In this document: in pieces, positions 33,683-42,805 of the stretch
Position numbering within the stretch: the first letter of the stretch is position 1
Layout: the number at the start of each line of letters is the position of its first letter
Assembly: GCF_016920785.2 (NCBI RefSeq)
Contig: NW_024609846.1
Coordinates: forward strand, 82,159,816-82,223,815
DNA length: 64,000 nt
Source: Ixodes scapularis
Taxonomy: Eukaryota; Arthropoda; Arachnida; Ixodida; Ixodidae
Direction of reading: 5' to 3'
The notes under the pieces: generated by a model
The model's input: only the letters and a program-made list of their open reading frames with translations
What the model was told of the DNA's origin: nothing
The model's database searches: none
Translations under genes and position numbers: made by a program

Positions 33683-33905
33683 CAAAGCGGACTGCCAGCG
33701 GGGTTTGAGGGTGGATGCCTCGACGGCCAGCGCAGCCGCTGCAAGCGCACGTGCTCCCTCGATGGTCGGCGCTAGCCCGCGCTTATCCGGCCCCTTTTGC
33801 GCGGCCGTGGGCGAACAGGGCCCTGCCCGCGCGGCGCGCTCTGGTGGCGAGCAGGGTGCTCGGGGCCACCGCGACGAACGGCACTTCGGCAGCGGCCGGC
33901 CACCG

Positions 33906-34310
33906 TCATTCGTCCGAGTCGTCCGAGTCACTGATGACGCCCAGCTTGTGTCCCACCGAGCGGAGCTTGTGCACCACTTCCTCCTGCACCAGGTTGAAAC
34001 ACATGGCGATGAGCGCCAGTCCCACGAGCAGGTAGAGCGAGCAGATGACCAGCTTCTCCTGGGAGCCGCTGTCCGAGACCACGGTGTCACCGGGCACCAG
34101 GTCGCCGAAGCCGATGGTGCTGAGCGTGACGAAGCAGAAGTAGGAGCCGTCCAGGTAGTTCCAGTCCTCCCAAATGGAGAAGAGCACGGCACCGCCGCAG
34201 ATGTATCCCGAGATGATGGTCATGCACAGCAGGATGGGCACGGTCACGCGCGGCCGCTCTTCGAAGTCTACGTCGTCGAAGTAAGCACCGGCGAACCCGT
34301 CCATCTTCGC
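33906..34310 (-). CDS. Two-pore-domain potassium channel, last coding exon (M3, pore 2, M4)
   Basis: This exon encodes the second half of a K2P channel, which carries background K+ leak current in the plasma membrane. The protein reads AKMDGFAG..., then the hydrophobic M3 helix (about residues 22-42), the pore helix and second filter TIGFGDLVPGD, the M4 helix (KLVICSLYLLVGLALIAMCF), and a short tail ending in Ser/Asp repeats SDSDDSDE and TGA. The GFG filter in pore 2 (GYG in pore 1) is typical of K2P channels. The exon starts after an acceptor CACCGCAG at 34311-34312 in phase 0, which matches the end of exon 36452-36771. A family F MITE lies downstream and a hAT MITE lies in the intron. I cannot name the paralogue (TWIK-, TASK- or tick-specific). 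Confidence 0.93.
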   Translation of the reverse strand, partial: AKMDGFAGAYFDDVDFEERPRVTVPILLCMTIISGYICGGAVLFSIWEDWNYLDGSYFCFVTLSTIGFGDLVPGDTVVSDSGSQEKLVICSLYLLVGLALIAMCFNLVQEEVVHKLRSVGHKLGVISDSDDSDE

Positions 34311-34367
34311 CTGCGGTGCGGGTGAATAAGTTCTTTAAGATTTGGAAACCAGTGGAGATGTTGGCAC

Positions 34368-34618
34368 TAGGGTGCCTTCATGTGCGCTTTGCTTAGGGTG
34401 GTGGCATCTCGCCATTTTGTCACACACGTTTATTTTTATTTTTTGTTAAGGAGCGCGTGACAGAGCGTGTCCCTGCACGCGCTTGTGGCGCTGACTGTGC
34501 TTTGGCGACATTTTGTTTTCGTCAATTTCTTTGTATTTTTCCCGTGAGCGCGTGCTGTCGGCGTGTGGTACCACAAAGGGTGGCATCACCCTAAACAGAA
34601 GGACATTGAGGCACCCTA
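34368..34618. mobile_element. hAT MITE in the K2P intron, 8-bp target duplication
   Basis: TAGGGTGCCTTCATGT on the left is inverted on the right as ACATTGAGGCACCCTA. GTTGGCAC is duplicated outside both ends (34360-34367, 34619-34626). Inner pairs TTAGGGTGGTGGCATC/GGTGGCATCACCCTAA extend the arms. It begins 57 bp upstream of the last coding exon's acceptor. Confidence 0.85.
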
Positions 34619-34626
34619 GTTGGCAC

Positions 34627-35689
34627 TGGGTAAACAATGTTGAATATGATAAAAAAAAAGAAAAAGAAGAAAACAAACAAACAAACGAGGTCACAGGTAA
34701 GGAAGGAAAGTGTGCTTCTGAAACCTAGGTGAAGCCGTAGTTACATATCACACAAAGACTCACTACAGACAGGATGATAGAGGTATCTGCGGACAGGTAT
34801 CGAGTATGTTCAAAGCATATGTTTTGTTCATACATATACATGATTCAAAGATGTCTGCAGAGTTTTTGCATAACCATACTGACACAACCGCCATAGAAGA
34901 AGGAAACCTCCATCGGACAGTGTTGGCAGAGTGTCTTTTGTATGATAGCAATGTGACCGCGACTTCAAGAATTCGCTTCTATTCTCAGTATTCCCCTTCA
35001 TAGCAGGAGGTGTAAAAGGCCTTTCGGGCACATTTCCTCTGGGCTCTGTAAAATATATCGGCATAACGAAATTTACGCTATTCTGTCTGAGGTATACCTT
35101 CCCCACTCTCACGGGTCCCTAAGCGTGTACCGCACCAAAATGTATATATGGGAACACGAATAATGATTTTGAATGTGTTAGAATATATTGCCCTGGTGCA
35201 TGCAGCCGTCTTTCGTTTGAACGGTCGTGGTTTGGACTTGACAGGGTTTCGTGAGGCCGCGGCGCGGTTCCCGCCGTGCTCTTTCGCTCCGCCCGTTCGC
35301 CGATTACGTTCACTTTCCCTCTTATGTAACAGGAAACGTCTTCCGGCACGCTTCCAACGACGCGCCGTGGGAGCGGGAAAGGCCGTGGCGGTGGCACAAC
35401 GTACGCGACAACGTAAAACCGAGGAGCAGCGACGACGCCGTTTGCGCGAAACCACCGACATCCGGGAAAAAAGATAGGGTCTTCGAAGACAACAGTACGG
35501 ACAGTTGCGAGGTTGCAATTCCTATTCTTCGCTGAGTGGGAACACCTGCGCTCACCCTTTTTGCTGCATCGCGAGGCGGAATACATTACAGACATACAAT
35601 CCCCCCAGCAAGCAGGGCATCTGGCTCCCGCCATGTCTCTACACGTGCGAGCCTTCGCTTGCTGATGCCCGTGGGGCATCAGTCGGAGG

Positions 35690-35720
<31 letters not shown>

Positions 35721-35927
35721 CTAAGCCTGCAATTGCTGAAACGCAGCGCATCCGAACCATTGAGCCAATGCAACTCCGTGTGAGTGTCACGTGTCCTTCG
35801 GGAGGGGTGCAGCGACGCTCAGGGCGCATAGTCACGTGGTACGCGCCGGATTGGCTGGAATAGCTCGTTCCGCTGTAGTTCACGGTAAGGTAAAGCGAAG
35901 TATAGACGTCGCTTATAATTCATTCTA
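34627..35927. other. K2P intron sequence; no other exon recognised
   Basis: It contains a hairpin CTGATGCCCGTGGGGCATCAG (35662-35682) and a poly-G run of about 30 (35689-35720). The long minus-strand frame at 35119-35883 translates the C-run as polyproline and is not believable as an exon. Confidence 0.5.
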
Positions 35928-36233
35928 CACCATATAAAGAGGATGTTCACTTTCCCGATACGGAGACAGCCAATCACTACGAACAATAGAAGGACATCTC
36001 AACGACTCACGAAGCTCGGAATACAACGAGACAAAAATACAGCGATGTGCGCAGGGCCACATGAGCGTGACGTTTCACTCGCTCATTATCCCTGCGCACA
36101 TCGACTTATTTTGTGACATCATCGTATTTTGAGCTTCGTCATTCGCTGGGATCTTTCGGTTGTTCGTTGTGATTGGCTGTCTCATTGTTCTGCAGGAAAG
36201 TGAACTAATAGACGCTTTTTTTTTTTTAGAATG
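35928..36233. mobile_element. TA-type hairpin MITE related to family T, in the K2P intron
   Basis: TA outside both ends, right end TTTTTTTTAGAATG. Arms pair over most of the length: AGTTCACTTTCC/GGAAAGTGAACT type, GAGACAGCCAATCAC/GTGATTGGCTGTCTC, GCGATGTGCGCAGGG/CCCTGCGCACATCG. The loop GCGTGACGTTTCAC resembles the loop of family T. Overall diverged, so a sister family. Confidence 0.75.
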
Positions 36234-36451
36234 TAAACGTTAGAAGGCCTAAAGGCTAAATGGTTCACACAATTGCGACTGCTTGTGACCAAGTGCATTA
36301 CAACCCCTTGTGATCTCTTATGACGAGAGAGGACGCTCGCCGTAAGAGATAAAAAAAAACTCGGTCGTAAGCAACCTCGCAAGCGTGTGAACCAACCTTT
36401 TAGGCGAATAAACATCGATAAGTTAAAAACCGAGGAAGCCTCGCCACGTAC

Positions 36452-36771
36452 GTCCTCCTCGATACCCCGGCCCGAGCGGCCGACGAGGGCGAGCCCCTGA
36501 CCGGGTGCGCCGAGTCCGGGACGCTGGAGCCCGTTCTCTTCGACAAGGAGCCGGTTGACGCGGCAGCGGTCGCCCGAGGCCCTCAGGTACTGCTGCTGGC
36601 GCGAGTCCCGCTGGTCGCAGCTGCACAGCTGTCCGTACACGTACTTGAAGGCCCGGGCCAGGATGTCGCCGATGTTGGTCAGGTAGAGCAGCATTAGCGG
36701 GATGCCCACGATGGCGTACAAGATGGTCACCATCTTGCCCCAGTTGGTCTTGGGGGCGATGTTGCCGTAGC
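36452..36771 (-). CDS. Two-pore-domain potassium channel, exon with end of pore 1 and M2
   Basis: The exon begins after TGCTTGCAG (acceptor at 36772-36773) with GC, completing a Gly codon begun in the previous exon, and then reads YGNIAPKTNWGKMVTILYA, the M2 helix (IVGIPLMLLYLTNIGDILA) and a long cytosolic M2-M3 loop with CSCDQRDSRQQQY and a Gly/Arg-rich end GIEED. It is 320 bp long, with start phase 1 and end phase 0. It ends at the donor GTACGT. The first filter is therefore GYG with an intron inside its first Gly codon. This fits an intron position I recall as conserved in K2P genes. The M1 and pore-helix exon was not found to the right. Confidence 0.92.
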
Positions 36772-36773
36772 CT

Positions 36774-38585
36774 GCAAGCAAGCATCGGACGGAAAGCGGA
36801 CGTACAGTCAGAGGGTTGTGATGCCATGTCCGAGTCTGCCGCAGGCACGCTGCTTGAACATCACAAAAAACACCGTTTTTTTTGCGGTTGGTGGAAAAAG
36901 GGGTGGGGGGGGGGGGGGGGGGGGGGCTTGAGTACCTTGTCTTGCACATCAATTAGTATTCATGCAGTAGCTCTCAGTTTTTATATCCACGAGTGGATTA
37001 TATATGGTCATCCGCAGGCGGACAGCGGACACGTACACGCTACCAAGAAACGTGACTTAGAAGCCTTCGTGACTTGCTCAATTAGTAACTGAAAGCGTTA
37101 CTAGAACGGGTTCCCATACAACCTGGAGGTAAGGCGTCAATATTCGTCGACAGTTTCCGACTTAAAGTAATTTAAAGGCTAACATGAAGTCAGAAAAGGA
37201 AGATGATGAACAGTTTGAAGTTACAAATTATAATACTTAGTTAAAACTTATACTTTGAGTAACTGTAACTCGGTCGCATTTTCGGGTAACGTGAAACTTG
37301 TTCAATTAAGTTTACTTCCCGAACTCGCGATACTCCTAGAAGAAATCGTATTGTTTATTTTAACGTAGAAAAAAGGTTGAAGCCAGGAGCTATATGTGGA
37401 TCTTAAATTGATGGGACTATAGTCGCTGAACACTGCTTCGACTCTAATGCAGCAGCTTGTTCACAGAAACAATCCTAATATTTCTTGGCGCCGCTGTTGA
37501 GATTTTGAGGCCAATAGTTCATTACTTCAGCTGGCTCGCCTTTTCACGGGACACGCAAGGCGAGCTTTTGGTTTATTGGTTGCTTTGTTGTTTTCGCGTA
37601 AATTTAAGCAAGTCCCCCAAGAATCTGGGAATCCAGAAGTACAAAGTTTTAACTCTTACAGATTGCATCTTCTTTATATTTCGACCAAGTCTATAGTGGC
37701 GTATCAACTTGTTTTTGACTGAGAGAGCAAACCCCCCTCCCACACCCCAGGGCCGGGGGTTGGTGCCCTTGGTATCTCTTGGGCGCCGCCGGCCAGTGTT
37801 TGCCCTGCCCAGTGGCGGCTGTTTCAGAAGGGGGGGCAAAACACATGCCATGCCCTCCCCCCCCTCCCCCCCCCCCCCCCCCCTGAGAAATGGGAGGGGC
37901 AAGCGCCCCTTGCCCCCTTCACCCCGTTTGGTACGCCCACGAAAGTCTACTATTAAAACGCAAGGAGCCGGTGTGATGTTTCATAGCAAACATTTATTCT
38001 TATGAATTATCTTATTTCTAAAAAAAAACACAATCTTAAGTCTGATAAATAATTAACACAAATTGCATGCTAACACACGTGTTTCTGTTTATAACAACAA
38101 CAATCGTGATGGTATGAGCATGTTTGATCACCATAGTACTCAGGGTTCCATTGTAATAGTATGCATACAAATGCGTGATCGATTCGTGTATACGTTGCAC
38201 TTTAAGTTCTTGGCTATTGGGTGAAAAGACCGCTTATCCTCTTGCAGGCTGCTAAGGAGTACAATTTCCGGCAGCCAAAACAGTTTTAGAGGCACTATTC
38301 GAGCGAGCCAAAAGGCACTGTCAAATTCAATTGCTTCCAAGCGGCGCCAGAAGAGCTGATTACGGCCACCGGCTAGAGACCGTGACTTTCTAAAGTAGCA
38401 AACTCCAATAAAGCAGAAAGAAATGGTAATTGGCTCGCTCAATGAAAGCCAGACTTCTTTCTTTTTTCTTTTTTTGTTTTCGTTCTTTGCGCAAATGCAA
38501 ATGACACGGCGATAATGAAGGAGCGCTGTTTAAATCCCCATCCAACCGCCGAGGGACTGAAACCAGATGGAATATCAGTGGCTGG
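36774..38585. other. Probable K2P intron; poly-G/poly-C tracts
   Basis: It holds a G-run at 36905-36926 and a C-run at 37857-37882. The latter is preceded by CAGTGGCGGCTGTTTCAG and a short G-run, a hAT-like end as at 20.6 kb. No exon for M1/pore 1 was recognised. Confidence 0.45.
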
Positions 38586-38589
38586 GCCG

Positions 38590-39528
38590 TTAAGAATTAT
38601 GTGAGGACGGTACATTTAATTTCATTCCATTTTATTATCCCTGAAAGGTACGTGAACAGGGCATTACACGGTAAATTTGAACAACAGGTAAATAAAACAA
38701 AAAAAAAACAGTTGATTAATTATATAAATATCGACAAAAATGCAAAAAAGAAGCAAAAGGGAGCAATAGGTGGTGTTAGCTAAATATGGTAATTATTAAC
38801 AGTTTGGAGGTGTGCCTTGCAAAGGTCTCTGAATTCATCCTCATTAGTTTCATTTACAATTAATTGAGGAAGATAATTGCAGTTATTAATTGCAAGACCC
38901 ACTGGGGAGCTCTTAAATTTATTACTCCTCGCGAATGGATTTATTTTTAGGTTAAGATCCAGGCGCATGGAAATGTGTGATGGTGGTTATAAGTAAAGGT
39001 CACGAAAAGAAGAGGAGGAAAAGATTAGTTTGTGGAAGATAACAAAACGGGAGAGATTAGTTCTTTCAGACAATGGGCACAAGTCAAGTGCCGAGTTTAG
39101 TGTAAATATACTGACTTTTTCGAAAGTAATCATGTGATATAAAACGAATCACCATGTTTTGAACAGATTTATAGCTTGTAAATAAGAAAGGTTTGATGAG
39201 GCCACCAAATAAAGTAAGCATGGTCCAATTTAGATCTTGCAAAAGTGTTTTCAACAGTTAGTTCAACACAAAGGGTGTGAGGTATGAGTTACGTTTAATA
39301 CATACAAAGGATTAACATGTACTAGCCACTATAGTATTAATATGAGTAGCCCAAGTGAGGTCGTCAGAAAATGCTACGCCTAGATATTAATAGTTTGACA
39401 CTTCTTTCAAGGGACATCATTAGTAAGGAATAGTTACTCATTGGTGAATTACGTTGACCGGGTTGATCGCTTACACTTTTTAAATATTACTTTCATTTGC
39501 CGCATATCGCAACACTGTGAAAATATAT
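38590..39528 (-). pseudogene. LINE-1 (CR1/Jockey-like): 3' part of reverse transcriptase to 3' end
   Basis: Read on the minus strand from 39528 downward, it gives NIFSQCCDMRQMKVIFKKCK, later VSNY-YLGVAFSDDLTWATH, then NLNWTM-LFGGLIKP and SYKSVQNMVIRFI, with several stops. This is the normal order after the catalytic box: W/C...M-x-x-N/V-x-x-K-C-K, Y-L-G-V/I-x-x-x-x-x-L-x-W-x-x-H-I, and Q-N/R-x-A-x-R-F-I. It continues the reading broken at 42806, so the element at 39533-42800 inserted into this LINE. The exact 3' end near 38590 is uncertain. Confidence 0.75.
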
Positions 39529-39954
39529 TTAAAGGGCCTCTGACACGCCAAAAAAAATTTTGTTTCATGCTATAGGCGTTGAATCGGCATATCAGGACAT
39601 TAAATCAAAATTCTTTCCCTATAGAGTTGCGTAGTTTTTTTTTTAATAAAAAATAGAAATACGAGGCCCAATTCAAAGTTCCCGCCAGTGCGCTGTGATG
39701 TAACAGTGTACCGCAAGGTGTCGGGGCGGTCAGAAGGGAGGCATTGACCTACGTCACTAAAAGGGAGTTCGCCGGAAGTCATGTGAGTTACACTCCTCGT
39801 GCTCTCCGCGACTGTGCCTAAGACTTTTTTGTTTTTTTATTCTGCTCTTTGTATGAGCGATCGTAGAAAAAAGTTTCAGTTCTCTTTATCGCTGCACCGT
39901 TGGTTAGTTTGCGTGCTGTAAAAGTTGAGGACGGAGAGTCAGTGGATCGACATG

Positions 39955-40212
39955 ATGGAGGTCAATGATGAAAGCGCTGCGAGTACAAGCCAGTGTACGA
40001 GTGCATGCCGTCAGTCCGAAAATACAGAACTATACTGGGCACAAAACAAGCTATCAAGTTTTGAAAAGAAAAATTTGAGAACGCTCGCGGAGATTAGAAT
40101 TGCTAGCGTATGACACGCCCGATCGGATTGTTGAAGGTTCAGACACCGAGGTCGTTGAATCATCGGATACTCTCCAGGCTGAAGATGCCTGCGGCCTAAA
40201 GAATACGAACTG
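39955..40212 (+). pseudogene. P2X7-type zinc-domain protein gene, exon 1 (acidic N-terminus)
   Basis: It starts MEVNDESAASTSQCTSACRQ (an ATG three bases upstream is not conserved in the short copy). After a one-base shift it continues YDTPDRIVEGSDTEVVESSD to KNTNW, ending AACTG|GTGAGT. The acidic Ser/Thr-rich N-terminus followed by N-T-x-W at the splice is what I expect of stand-alone P2X7-domain proteins in ticks. The frameshift and early stop make it a relic. Joined across the intron, the codon for Trp is completed and followed by Cys-Thr-Cys, as in the family. Confidence 0.65.
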
Positions 40213-41791
40213 GTGAGTGTACCTAGTACAAGTAAACGTCGAGCATAAAGTGCATGTTTTGTCATTCCCCATGACCCGTCACAGCTTACTCTCCCACTCG
40301 AGAATCAAGTCATTCCTCAAGTGACGTGCATTAGGATTCTCGGCCTCTTTCTCCAACAAGACGGCGGAGGAGGATCACACGCGCTTCAACGTCTCACGCA
40401 TACCAGGAATCAAATTCTTCGTATGATGGGACGAATTGCCAACAGACGACACGGCCTGAAAGAGGAAGACGCTACCCGTCTCATCCAGGCACTCATCATT
40501 AGCCGTGCAACCTACTCTGCCCCCTATCTGACCCTCAAGCCTCGGGAACAAGAAAAACTCGAAGTACTAATTCGCCGGTCTTACAAACAAGCCCTCGGTC
40601 TTCCACCAGGCACCTCGACACCACGTCTCCTGTCTCTCGGCATTCACAATACCGTCGAAGAGCACATTAAAGCGCACCTCATAGGTCAACGCGAACGTCT
40701 CAAGCTAACACCTGCATGCGGGCAGGTTCTAACTCGTCTGGGCTATCCGATTCAAACCTTGGGCCACAGTGAAACGATTCCCCTCACTGCTGTTTATCGC
40801 ACCAAAATTTCTGTTGCCCCAATACCCAAAAACATGCACCCCGAGTTCCATCAGGGGAGACGACAGGCTCGCGCCCGCGCTCTTAAGAAGAAACTTCAAT
40901 ATACCCGCCACGTCAGATACACTAGCGCCGCCAGTTACCCGGGTCGACTGGCCATGGCCGTGAGCGTAATCGACAAAGACATGCGGGAAGTGACCACTCG
41001 CGACCGTTCCTACCTCTCTCCCACTCGAGGCAGAAGCTCGCTATTACGTTCACCCCAGCTATCACATCTCTTTCAATAGTTACTGACTCGCAGGCAGCTT
41101 GCCGTAGTTTTGGCAACGGTCGCCTCTCCAAACTTGCTCATCGAATTTTAACTTATCACCCCCCTGAACAACTCCCTACAGTATCCTTGATATGGACGCC
41201 GGGGCCTAATTCCCTGAGCGGGAACGAACGCGCACACGCGTCAGCCCGAGCTTTAACCCTCCGGGTCCCGCCACCGTAGGAAGAACGATCCCTGGTCCCC
41301 ATCCCGATTCCCCTTACCTATCGTGACATCCTTCAACATCTGCAATTGAGTCGCCGCACCCTTCCTCCGCCGCACGAATCTCTAACGAGAAAGGACGCCG
41401 TAGATCGGCGCATGTTACGAAAAAAAAAAAAAAAAAAAAACTTTTCCTTACCTCAGTCTTTTGCATGCCATGTTCCCTACAGTATACCCGACAAACAAAT
41501 GTCCCCTGTGCATCGAAAAGGCTTCATTATATCACATCACGTGGGCATGCCCTAAGATTCAGGCTGCTGCCCCAGTTCCCAACCCAAACGCCGAGCAGTG
41601 AGAAGCTGCGCTGTCCGGCTGGGATCCGGACGACCAGCGTAATCTGGTCTTGCGGGCCCGAACCGCAGCGACAGCTACAGGGGTCCTGGCATGAGGGCTC
41701 CTCTCGCCTCGGAAGAGCCCAACTAATTGTTTATTAAAAGTTTTTTCTCTCTTTCTCTCTGTCTAGAACATGTGTAGAACTTGTTCACTAG
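40213..41791 (+). other. Intron of the P2X7-type gene, enlarged by a LINE
   Basis: Donor GTGAGT at 40213; acceptor CACTAG at 41786-41791. Comparison with the short copy shows that about 1.5 kb of this intron is the LINE-3 insertion at 40266-41760. Confidence 0.65.
40266..41760 (+). mobile_element. LINE-3 fragment (I/R1-like): RT thumb, RNase H, zinc knuckle
   Basis: The insert is 5'-truncated. Frame 40321-41079 covers the region after the RT core (GLFLQQDGGGG, NQILRMMGRIANRRHG, RATYSAPYLTLKP). After a frame change, the RNase H part reads IVTDSQAACRSFGNGRL and later WTPGPNSLSGNERAHASARA, with the catalytic Asp and the G-N-E-x-A-H motif. A C-terminal Cys/His knuckle follows near 41500 (CPLC-like, then HITWACP in shifted frames). 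Several frameshifts kill it. It ends TTTTTTCTCTCTTTCTCTCTG without poly-A, and TGTC is shared at both junctions. Confidence 0.8.
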
Positions 41792-42006
41792 GTGCACATG
41801 CAGCCGATGCGTCGTGGTGCCTAATTCAAGACTCTTGAGTGCCGCTGCTGCAGGGAGATGGGCAGGAAACTTGCAGACTTGCAGCCGATAGGTTGCATAA
41901 CATCACACGAAGAATTCCCACTCGTTTGCTTGAATATAACAATGCTCAAGATTGCATACTTCGAACTTCACGACAGGAAGTTTCCAATGCCCCGGGTTAA
42001 TCACAA
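41792..42006 (+). pseudogene. P2X7-type zinc-domain protein gene, exon 2
   Basis: Spliced to exon 1 it reads NTNW-CTCSRCVVVP, then after a 2-base shift ECRCCREMGRKLADL, CITSHEEFPLVCLNITMLKI and AYFELHD. This follows the cytosolic zinc-binding (ballast) domain of P2X7: W-C-x-C-x-x-C, then C-C-R, then C-I-T-x-x-x-x-F-x-x-L/V-C-L-x-x-x-V-L. In P2X7 receptors the domain follows the channel part; here there is no channel, as in many invertebrate stand-alone proteins. It ends AATCACAA at the donor GTTAGT. This exon is absent from the copy at 6355-7394. Confidence 0.7.
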
Positions 42007-42106
42007 GTTAGTCTACATTTGTTGCCTACAGTCTACAAGTTCAAGCTGGAGTTGAAAGACAATCACCGCGCAGGAATTACCTTGACATTTTCAATTTGCT
42101 GTACTT

Positions 42107-42382
42107 TTAGGAAATACCGGTACACGGCATACCGGCGGTTCGTACGCTGGGTGTGGGCAGGCTGGGCAGCTTTAGTAAACTTCGCCTAGGGTTGTAATCT
42201 TCATCACTAAAGTGCATCGAGCATATCCATCGCTTACCCACGCATTCTAATAGCTGTCCTGCGGGAACTGCAGTCAGCCACCGGTCCATCTCTTGTATGT
42301 CTCTCGGAAATGCCTGCAGTGTGATCTCTTCTTCAGTAGCTGAAATACCGGGACAGTCCCTCACACAGCACCTTCTAGGCAT
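42107..42382 (-). CDS. THAP zinc-finger domain ORF (transposase N-terminus?)
   Basis: Ninety-one residues beginning MPRRCCVRDCPG. The C2CH signature is present: Cys6 and Cys10, Phe25-Pro26, Trp35, then Cys54-x-x-His57 (ICSMHFSDEDY). THAP domains bind DNA and occur at the N-terminus of P-element and Kolobok transposases and of cellular THAP proteins. The last 25 or so residues overlap P2X7 exon 3 in antisense and are probably not native. No DDE region follows. The start ATG lies 20 bp from the pyrimidine-rich end shared with the short copy. Intact but truncated; its expression is unknown. Confidence 0.7.
   Translation of the reverse strand: MPRRCCVRDCPGISATEEEITLQAFPRDIQEMDRWLTAVPAGQLLECVGKRWICSMHFSDEDYNPRRSLLKLPSLPTPSVRTAGMPCTGIS
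42111..42189 (+). pseudogene. P2X7-type zinc-domain protein gene, exon 3, truncated
   Basis: After an acceptor CTTTTAG the frame reads KYRYTAYRRFVRWVW, matching the conserved (R)-Y-R/T-x-x-A-Y-R-x-F/Y-x-x-W of the P2X7 zinc domain. It then runs off into AGWAALVNFA and a stop. The family's next motif (I-P-S-C-x-x-x-x-I-R-x-x-F-P) is missing, because the sequence passes here into the inverted THAP segment. Confidence 0.7.
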
Positions 42383-42805
42383 TGTAGTTGATCACGTCAA
42401 TTCACTGACTCCTCTTCTTATTCCTTTACAGCAATGTTAGGCGATGAAAAGCAAATAAAAGAAACCTTGTCTGCTTGGATAGCTCGTGGAGGTGCGGAGA
42501 ATAGCAAAAATATTAAAAAAAATTATTACACGCGGTCGCGGTAAACACGAGGAGGGATACAACTCACGTGACTTCCGGCGATGCCTCCCTTCTGACCGCC
42601 GTGACCGCCCGACGCCATGCGGTACACTGTTACGTCACAGTCCACTGGCGGGAACTTTGAATTTGGCCTCGTATTTCTATTTTTTATAAAAAGAACTACG
42701 CAACTCCATTGTGAAACAATTTTTTTGTAATGTCCTGATATGCCAATTCAACGCCTAGCATGAAAAAAAAATCTTTTTTTTTCGGCGTTTCAGAGGTTTT
42801 TGAAA

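Larger units (their letters stand above)
39533..42800. mobile_element. Kolobok-like TTAA element with P2X7-domain and THAP-domain genes
   Basis: The left end AGGGCCTCTGACACGCC follows TTAA (39529-39532). The right end GGCGTTTCAGAGG is decayed. It matches the complete short element at 6355-7394 over both outer parts. Between them it holds: exon 1 of a P2X7-type gene, an intron with a LINE inserted, exons 2 and 3, and a THAP frame on the opposite strand. TTAA targets with a THAP-containing transposase define Kolobok. The DDE part of any transposase is missing, so this copy is non-autonomous. It sits inside the LINE-1 reverse transcriptase. Confidence 0.8.

Noticed and set aside
33671..34325. 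Long frames in other phases and on the plus strand over the K2P exon (173 and 206 codons)
   Set aside because: They are GC-rich shadows of the real exon, which alone has membrane helices and a pore filter.
35119..35883. 254-codon minus-strand open frame
   Set aside because: It runs through a poly-C tract as polyproline, has no domain, and lies in the K2P intron among other long frames on both strands.
36423..36848. 141-codon minus-strand frame over the other K2P exon
   Set aside because: Shadow frame, one base off the exon that carries YGNIAP and the M2 helix.
38140..38442. Possible upstream K2P exon (M1)
   Set aside because: Minus-strand frame has some hydrophobic residues but lacks the pore helix and T-T-x-G end with the needed phase.
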